Positions 62,101 to 64,000 of a stretch of 64,000 nt of DNA are shown here, in pieces; positions within the stretch are counted from its first letter, which is position 1; the number at the start of each line of letters is the position of its first letter. Source of the DNA: Scortum barcoo (lineage: Eukaryota > Chordata > Actinopteri > Centrarchiformes > Terapontidae); contig CM041538.1 of assembly GCA_023238725.1 (NCBI GenBank), positions 13,700,880-13,764,879 of the forward strand, written 5' to 3'. Both the position numbers and the translations under genes were made by a program. The notes under the pieces were generated by a model, which was not told where the DNA came from, did no database searches, and saw only the letters and a program-made list of their open reading frames with translations.

Positions 62101-64000
62101 ATACAGTCATTTAACTTGAATGAATCTTACCACTCTTACCTCTTTCTTTTAAAGTTGACCTGTATAACTCTGGTTGCACTTAAACTTCTGTACCCAACTT
62201 CACCTCTAGAAAACATTAATTGAATGAATACTTCAGATTTATTTTTACCACAGTTTTACTGTATTTTAACGTGCTCTAAAATGAGCTCTCTCTCTCGGCA
62301 TTGCCATCATCTACACTAACATGAAGTCAAAGCGATTTATTTCGGCGGCATCACTGGCACCTGCATGTGACTCTTGTTTATTCGTGTGATCTTCTTTCAG
62401 GCGTTGGTTCTCCATCCAGAACAATCAGCTAGTTTACCAGAAGAAATTTAAGGTATGACAAGTGACTCCCCACACATTGACCACAATCAAATATGCACGT
62501 GTTTGACTCCCAGCACTAATAACCCCTCTTTGTATCTTTAACAGGACTTGTTACCTTCATTTAAAAGCTGTAATAACTGTAATAAGACAAACTGCAGCTG
62601 TACGAGAAGATGTTTTTTTTTTTTTAACCTTTAAGTTTACACACATTTATCATCCATGTCAACATATACAAATTTATGTACATTGTATAACACTGAAGAA
62701 ACTGTTTTGTGTCAACAGCTTGTGGCTTTGTTGCACACACTTGATACACATTTTGCACTAAATGCTAAAGCACATTATGGAAAACATATTCATGCAAATC
62801 TGTTGTAGTCAAATATTCAGATTCAGATTCAGATTTCCTTTATTAGTCCCACAGCGGGGAAATTCACAGTGTAACAGCAGCTAAACACAATGGAAAATAA
62901 ATAGAGGAAATGCAAGACATAAGGTAAGATAAAAAATAAGAAAAGATATTTAGCATAAAAATCGAAAAAATAAATAATTATAACTTTGAATTATAATTGT
63001 ACCTGTACACAGTACAGAGGCAGGATCTGCCTGAGAATACATATAAGAATATATAATATCTCAGGTAGAAAAAGTGATGACAGTGAAACAGTGCAATGAA
63101 TAGTGAGGTGAAGTGGAGTGTATTGAGCATAGAGTCCAGTTATTAGTAAGTTATTTGTTTATTGTCTGCAGACTAGCGGGCATTTTGTTTGTTGTACAGT
63201 CTGACAGCAGCAGGCAGGAAGGACCTGCGGTACCTCTCCTTCACGCAGCGTGGATGGAAGCAGCCGCTCACTGAAAGGAGCTGCCTCAGAGCTGTCAGAG
63301 TGTCCTGTAGAGGGTGGGACGTGTTGTTTAACAGGGATGACAGCTTAGCCATCATCCTCCCGTTTCCCACCACCTCCACTGAGTCCAGGGGGCATCCCAG
63401 GACAGAGCTGGCCCTCCACACACATTAAATGAATCTGTCTGTCCATTCTCCTCCTGTCCCTGTCCTGTGATGCTGCTGGCCCAGCAGACTATTCCATAAA
63501 AGATGGCTGATGCCACCACAGAGTCATAAAAGGTCCTGAGGAGTGGTCCCTGCACTCCAAAAGACCTCAGCCTCCTGAGCAGGAAATATTGTTGATTAGT
63601 TAGGGTACAGTTGGAAAGTTTATTATTTATGGCCCATTTCCATCCATCCATCCATCTATTTATTTATTTATTTATTTATTTTACTACAATCTGACACCAA
63701 CCCATGATATGGTCACAGAAGTTGACATTTAAATATTTAAATGTAAGTTTTTTAGTGCTTTATATGTTTGTGAATTTATTTTGAATGTTGCAAGGGAGAA
63801 ATGTTGGAAAAGAAGTGAAGCACCATTGCATTGAACATTTTACATGTTCAACTCCTGTACATGCCTGTACATGTGTGTTTGCGTGTTGTATTTAACCAAA
63901 ACCTCTATGCTGTGCTCTCAGGACAACCCTACAGTGGTGGTAGAAGACCTGAGACTATGTACAGTCAAACACTGTGAGGACATAGAGCGTCGCTTCTGTT
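25531..64000 (+). CDS. acap2: ArfGAP with coiled-coil, ankyrin repeat and PH domains 2 (5' part; runs off the right edge)
   Basis: ACAP2 is a GTPase-activating protein for Arf6 acting in endosomal recycling and membrane remodelling. Thirteen coding exons are present: 25531-25583, 39389-39446, 41815-41934, 42721-42774, 45224-45282, 46438-46621, 50057-50101, 50183-50278, 54964-55038, microexon 56442-56453, 61742-61854, 62401-62452 and 63922 onward. All phases agree, giving 333 complete codons. It opens MKITVDFEECLKDSPRFR, as vertebrate ACAP2 does. Residues about 1-245 are the BAR domain (INVLQSKRRSEILKS, then MYAHLTFFHQGYDLF). The PH domain begins near residue 273 (MEGYLFKRASNAFKTW, then RRWFSIQNNQLVYQKK) and is cut at RRFC. 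The zinc-finger ArfGAP and ankyrin repeats must lie beyond the window. ACAP3 is similar, but the residues at many positions follow ACAP2. Confidence 0.94.
28601..28634. repeat. 17-bp perfect tandem duplication
   Basis: GGCACACCCCACTTTTT occurs twice back to back. Confidence 0.95.
29729..30390 (-). pseudogene. Non-LTR retrotransposon remnant (endonuclease part joined to 3' tail)
   Basis: On the minus strand, two frames show typical fish LINE N-terminal and AP-endonuclease text: LFLTNARSLVNKMDEM (around 30160-30230), then ELAGRSLLRADRTAAS (around 30055-30105), then SVIVAGDFNHVELEAV and VPKFH near 29890-29950. Compared with the family, the middle of the endonuclease is missing between RGGAVYI and SPQANAKL. 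Right after PKFH the coding part stops and the element goes straight to a tail with TCTTTATTGTCATT (in + orientation). All of the reverse transcriptase is absent. It is dead, internally deleted and antisense to acap2. Confidence 0.75.
30397..30455. mobile_element. Terminal fragment of TAGGGCTGC-type MITE (reverse)
   Basis: GGTAGATTAAACGATAATTA, then AATGGTCAGTCGCAGGCCTA is the reverse complement of the family terminus with a few changes. It abuts the LINE remnant. Confidence 0.5.
31410..31715. mobile_element. TAGGGCTGCAGCTAAC-type MITE, near complete
   Basis: Starts TAGGGCTGCAGCTAACCATT. The body carries the familiar CCCAAAGATATTCAGTTTACC and ends CTAATCAATTAGTCGAC as a decayed inverted terminus. 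It matches a short non-autonomous DNA transposon found in many fish genomes. Superfamily not assigned. Confidence 0.65.
32680..32950 (-). mobile_element. LINE 3'-tail fragment
   Basis: In + orientation it reads GATAAAACTTTATTGATCCC, then GGAAATTCACTTGTTATAGCAG, the tail signature of a common fish LINE group related to the copy at 62820. No coding part remains. The left boundary is clear, the right is approximate. Confidence 0.6.
33740..33930. mobile_element. Diverged MITE remnant
   Basis: GACAAAACAAG, then AAAGACGTCATGCTGGG, then GTGATTGGTATT follow the interior of the TAGGGCTGC family in order. Heavily mutated. Confidence 0.4.
38150..38163 (+). promoter_or_regulatory. CTCF-like motif (forward)
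   Basis: CCACTAGTGGCGCC resembles the CTCF core; about 1.2 kb before acap2 exon 2. Match by eye only. Confidence 0.35.
39389..39446 (+). CDS. acap2: acap2 coding exon 2
   Basis: Acceptor CCCAACAG, donor AAA|GTGAGT. Encodes ATIEEVEGDVCELESKLDK of the BAR domain. Confidence 0.93.
39510..39610 (+). repeat. Degraded SINE-like dispersed repeat
   Basis: GGAGGTAGTCCTGTAAGTGG, then GTTGCTGGTTC resembles the copy at 7950 and a fish short repeat. Family uncertain. Confidence 0.35.
40094..40131. repeat. (TC)19 microsatellite
   Basis: Uninterrupted TC repeat. Confidence 0.97.
41815..41934 (+). CDS. acap2: acap2 coding exon 3
   Basis: Acceptor TTTCTCTAG, donor GAG|GTAAAC, phase 0 both sides. Encodes 40 residues with LVKLCIGMIDAGKAY and ANKQFVNGIRELAQ. 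Confidence 0.94.
41935..42720 (+). other. acap2 intron 3
   Basis: 786 bases with an A-run near 42269-42283. No other feature. Confidence 0.8.
42721..42774 (+). CDS. acap2: acap2 coding exon 4
   Basis: Acceptor TTTCCACAG, donor ACG|GTATGC. Encodes SSLTKFAESLQEMINYHT. Confidence 0.93.
42843..42872 (+). CDS. acap2: Possible alternative terminal exon of acap2 (early stop)
   Basis: After a 68-nt GT-AG interval (42775-42842) with a C/T-rich tract ending CCCCCCCTACAG, the reading frame continues in phase 0 as LGDDKTQLG and stops at TGA. Use would end the protein after 104 residues, inside the BAR domain, or trigger decay if spliced onward. The main form joins exon 4 to 45224. Evidence is splice signals only. 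Confidence 0.3.
   Translation: MGDDKTQLG
44015..44280. mobile_element. MITE copy, TAGGGCTGC family (reverse orientation)
   Basis: GATTAGTAGATTAAAAGAAA, then TTAATCAGCTACTGTTTTGA and TGAACTGAATGTCTTTGG follow the family interior in reverse. The termini are eroded. Confidence 0.55.
45224..45282 (+). CDS. acap2: acap2 coding exon 5
   Basis: Acceptor TTTTTCACAG, donor AGA|GTGAGT. Encodes ILFDQAQRSIKTQLQTFVK plus two bases. Confidence 0.93.
45283..46437 (+). other. acap2 intron 5
   Basis: 1.2 kb, AT-rich, no feature recognised. Confidence 0.8.
46438..46621 (+). CDS. acap2: acap2 coding exon 6
   Basis: Acceptor TATGTCAG, donor CAG|GTACAA. Encodes 61 residues including LRKFKEAKKQFDKVSEEKEA and ATNILTATRKCFRHIVLDY, the core BAR helices. 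Confidence 0.95.
49593..49638. repeat. 12-bp GACACAGAGAGA tandem repeat
   Basis: Three to four head-to-tail copies grading into (GA)n. Confidence 0.85.
49713..49728 (-). promoter_or_regulatory. CTCF-like motif (reverse)
   Basis: The minus strand reads GACACCAGGGGGAGCT, a good CTCF-core match and opposite in direction to the candidates at 1706, 22566 and 38150. Confidence 0.4.
50057..50101 (+). CDS. acap2: acap2 coding exon 7
   Basis: Acceptor CATTACAG, donor TCA|GTATGT. 15 codons: INVLQSKRRSEILKS. Confidence 0.94.
50183..50278 (+). CDS. acap2: acap2 coding exon 8
   Basis: Acceptor TCTCCACAG, donor CAG|GTTTGG. 32 codons with MLSFMYAHLTFFHQGYDLF, just after an 81-base intron. Confidence 0.95.
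52438..53046. mobile_element. 609-bp CpG-rich MITE with long inverted termini
   Basis: The left end GGCCCTTTTCCACTAGTACC is matched in inverse at the right end (GGTACTAGTGGAAAAGGGGC). Similarity continues inward: TTTTCCATTACAATAGAGTACC-type sequence on the left pairs with AGTACC and GTAATGGAAAC on the right. Repeated CGACTCG units fill the arms. ATA flanks the element on both sides if one extra T/A pair is counted in the termini. It encodes no transposase and is non-autonomous. I recall similar elements in fish but cannot fix the superfamily. Confidence 0.8.
52929..52948. repeat. 20-bp perfect palindrome inside the MITE
   Basis: AGTACCTGGTACCAGGTACT is identical to its reverse complement. 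Confidence 0.97.
53110..53136. repeat. Poly(A) tract (27 A)
   Basis: Uninterrupted A run about 60 bases after the MITE end. Confidence 0.97.
54964..55038 (+). CDS. acap2: acap2 coding exon 9
   Basis: Acceptor CTCTTGCAG, donor AAG|GTACAC. 25 codons: LDQLVVDAAKEKRDMEQ then HSTIQQK, the end of the BAR domain. Phase 0. Confidence 0.95.
55039..56441 (+). other. acap2 intron 9 (before microexon)
   Basis: 1.4 kb with a (TC)32 microsatellite at 56123-56186 and a long pyrimidine tract leading to the microexon acceptor. Confidence 0.7.
56123..56186. repeat. (TC)32 microsatellite
   Basis: 64-base uninterrupted TC repeat about 255 bases before the acap2 microexon, extending a generally pyrimidine-rich region. 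Confidence 0.97.
56442..56453 (+). CDS. acap2: acap2 12-nt microexon (AALQ)
   Basis: GCTGCTCTGCAG sits between a strong pyrimidine tract plus CACTTCAG and the near-consensus donor GTAAGC. Flanking exons both end or start in phase 0, so AALQ inserts between IQQK and DFSNDD. From memory ACAP3 has four residues (TLLQ) at just this point, while the usual human ACAP2 form has none. Confidence 0.6.
56454..61741 (+). other. acap2 intron after microexon
   Basis: 5.3 kb, mostly featureless. A 63-nt phase-0 open stretch at 58573-58635 with acceptor and donor could be a cassette exon. No transposon clearly recognised. Confidence 0.7.
58573..58635 (+). CDS. Possible cassette exon of acap2 (63 nt)
   Basis: Acceptor TGACATTTTAG after a pyrimidine-rich tract, donor TCC|GTACGT, 21 open codons in phase 0 (DVTELDSSPDYRN and more). 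No matching isoform is known to me, so it may be chance. Confidence 0.15.
61742..61854 (+). CDS. acap2: acap2 coding exon (PH start)
   Basis: Acceptor TTGTTCAG, donor ATAG|GTACGA. Encodes DFSNDDTKLEYNVDAD and MEGYLFKRASNAFKTW; the PH domain begins here. Confidence 0.95.
61855..62400 (+). other. acap2 intron inside PH domain
   Basis: 546 bases, AT-rich, no feature. Confidence 0.8.
62401..62452 (+). CDS. acap2: acap2 coding exon (PH domain)
   Basis: Acceptor CTTTCAG, donor AAG|GTATGA. One base completes Arg, then RWFSIQNNQLVYQKKFK. Confidence 0.95.
62818..63645 (-). pseudogene. L2/CR1-like LINE: broken C-terminal ORF2 plus 3' UTR
   Basis: The minus strand shows the end of a reverse transcriptase ORF: LRRLRSFGVQGPLLRTFYDS, VVASAIFYGIVCW (about 63460-63580), then in another frame GNGRMMAKLSSLLNNTSHPL and RRSFLPAAVRLYNKQ (63180-63370). 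A frameshift near 63380 separates them. The 3' UTR runs to the tail signature, which in + orientation reads TTTCCTTTATTAGTCCC and GGGGAAATTCACAGTGTAAC. It is 5'-truncated, dead, and antisense to acap2. Confidence 0.8.
63645..63682. repeat. (CCAT)n-(TTTA)n simple repeat
   Basis: CCATCCATCCATCCATC passes into repeated TTTA at the 5' (right-hand) edge of the antisense LINE. Confidence 0.9.
63922..64000 (+). CDS. acap2: acap2 coding exon, truncated by window end
   Basis: Acceptor TGCTCTCAG, then DNPTVVVEDLRLCTVKHCED and IERRFC, PH-domain strands. The exon continues past the window. Confidence 0.94.

Larger units (their letters stand above)
62453..63921 (+). other. acap2 intron before the window-edge exon
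   Basis: 1.5 kb, of which 62818-63645 is a LINE fragment and 63645-63682 is a CCAT/TTTA simple repeat. Confidence 0.8.

Noticed and set aside
1..64000. tRNA, rRNA, CRISPR arrays, phage or integrated viral genes
   Set aside because: None seen; the only tRNA-like boxes belong to the SINE-like repeat, and the only reverse-transcriptase text belongs to LINE fragments.

Overview
The window is about 64 kb of vertebrate nuclear DNA, most probably a ray-finned (percomorph-like) fish. Three multi-exon genes with GT-AG introns lie head-to-tail on the + strand. Introns are rich in CA/GT and TC microsatellites, and the interspersed repeats are of kinds common in fish: L2/jockey-like LINE tails, a tRNA-headed SINE-like repeat and several MITEs. 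There is no sign of bacterial, viral or plasmid organisation.

Layout. (1) 312-4126: ankub1, six coding exons, 451 aa, with a ubiquitin-like N-terminus and ankyrin repeats. (2) 4127-6158: intergenic, ending in a CpG-rich promoter with a TCTCGCGA element. (3) 6159-19386: ppp1r2 (protein phosphatase 1 inhibitor-2), six coding exons with a 7.2-kb first intron. Exon 3 as written carries a one-base frameshift that would end the protein after 91 residues. (4) 19387-25530: probable long 3' UTR, then intergenic DNA with a MITE end, a LINE tail and a tRNA-headed SINE-like repeat, and a CpG- and G-rich acap2 promoter. (5) 25531-64000 and beyond: the 5' two-fifths or so of acap2. Thirteen coding exons, one of them a 12-nt microexon, give the BAR domain and the first part of the PH domain. 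The ArfGAP and ankyrin domains lie beyond the right edge.

The three genes share no obvious pathway. Inhibitor-2 controls PP1 in nucleus and cytosol, ACAP2 is an Arf6 GTPase-activating protein on endosomes and plasma membrane, and ANKUB1 is poorly characterised. From memory, ppp1r2 upstream of acap2 on the same strand matches human 3q29, so that adjacency looks ancestral to bony vertebrates.

I found no convincing new multi-gene system. The items most worth checking are the ppp1r2 frameshift, the acap2 microexon (the same place where ACAP3 carries four extra residues), a possible early-terminating acap2 exon behind a 68-nt intron, candidate CTCF sites, and a 609-bp CpG-rich MITE with a 20-bp perfect palindrome. 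All exon boundaries come from reading splice sites and reading phase by eye, and no transcript data were available.
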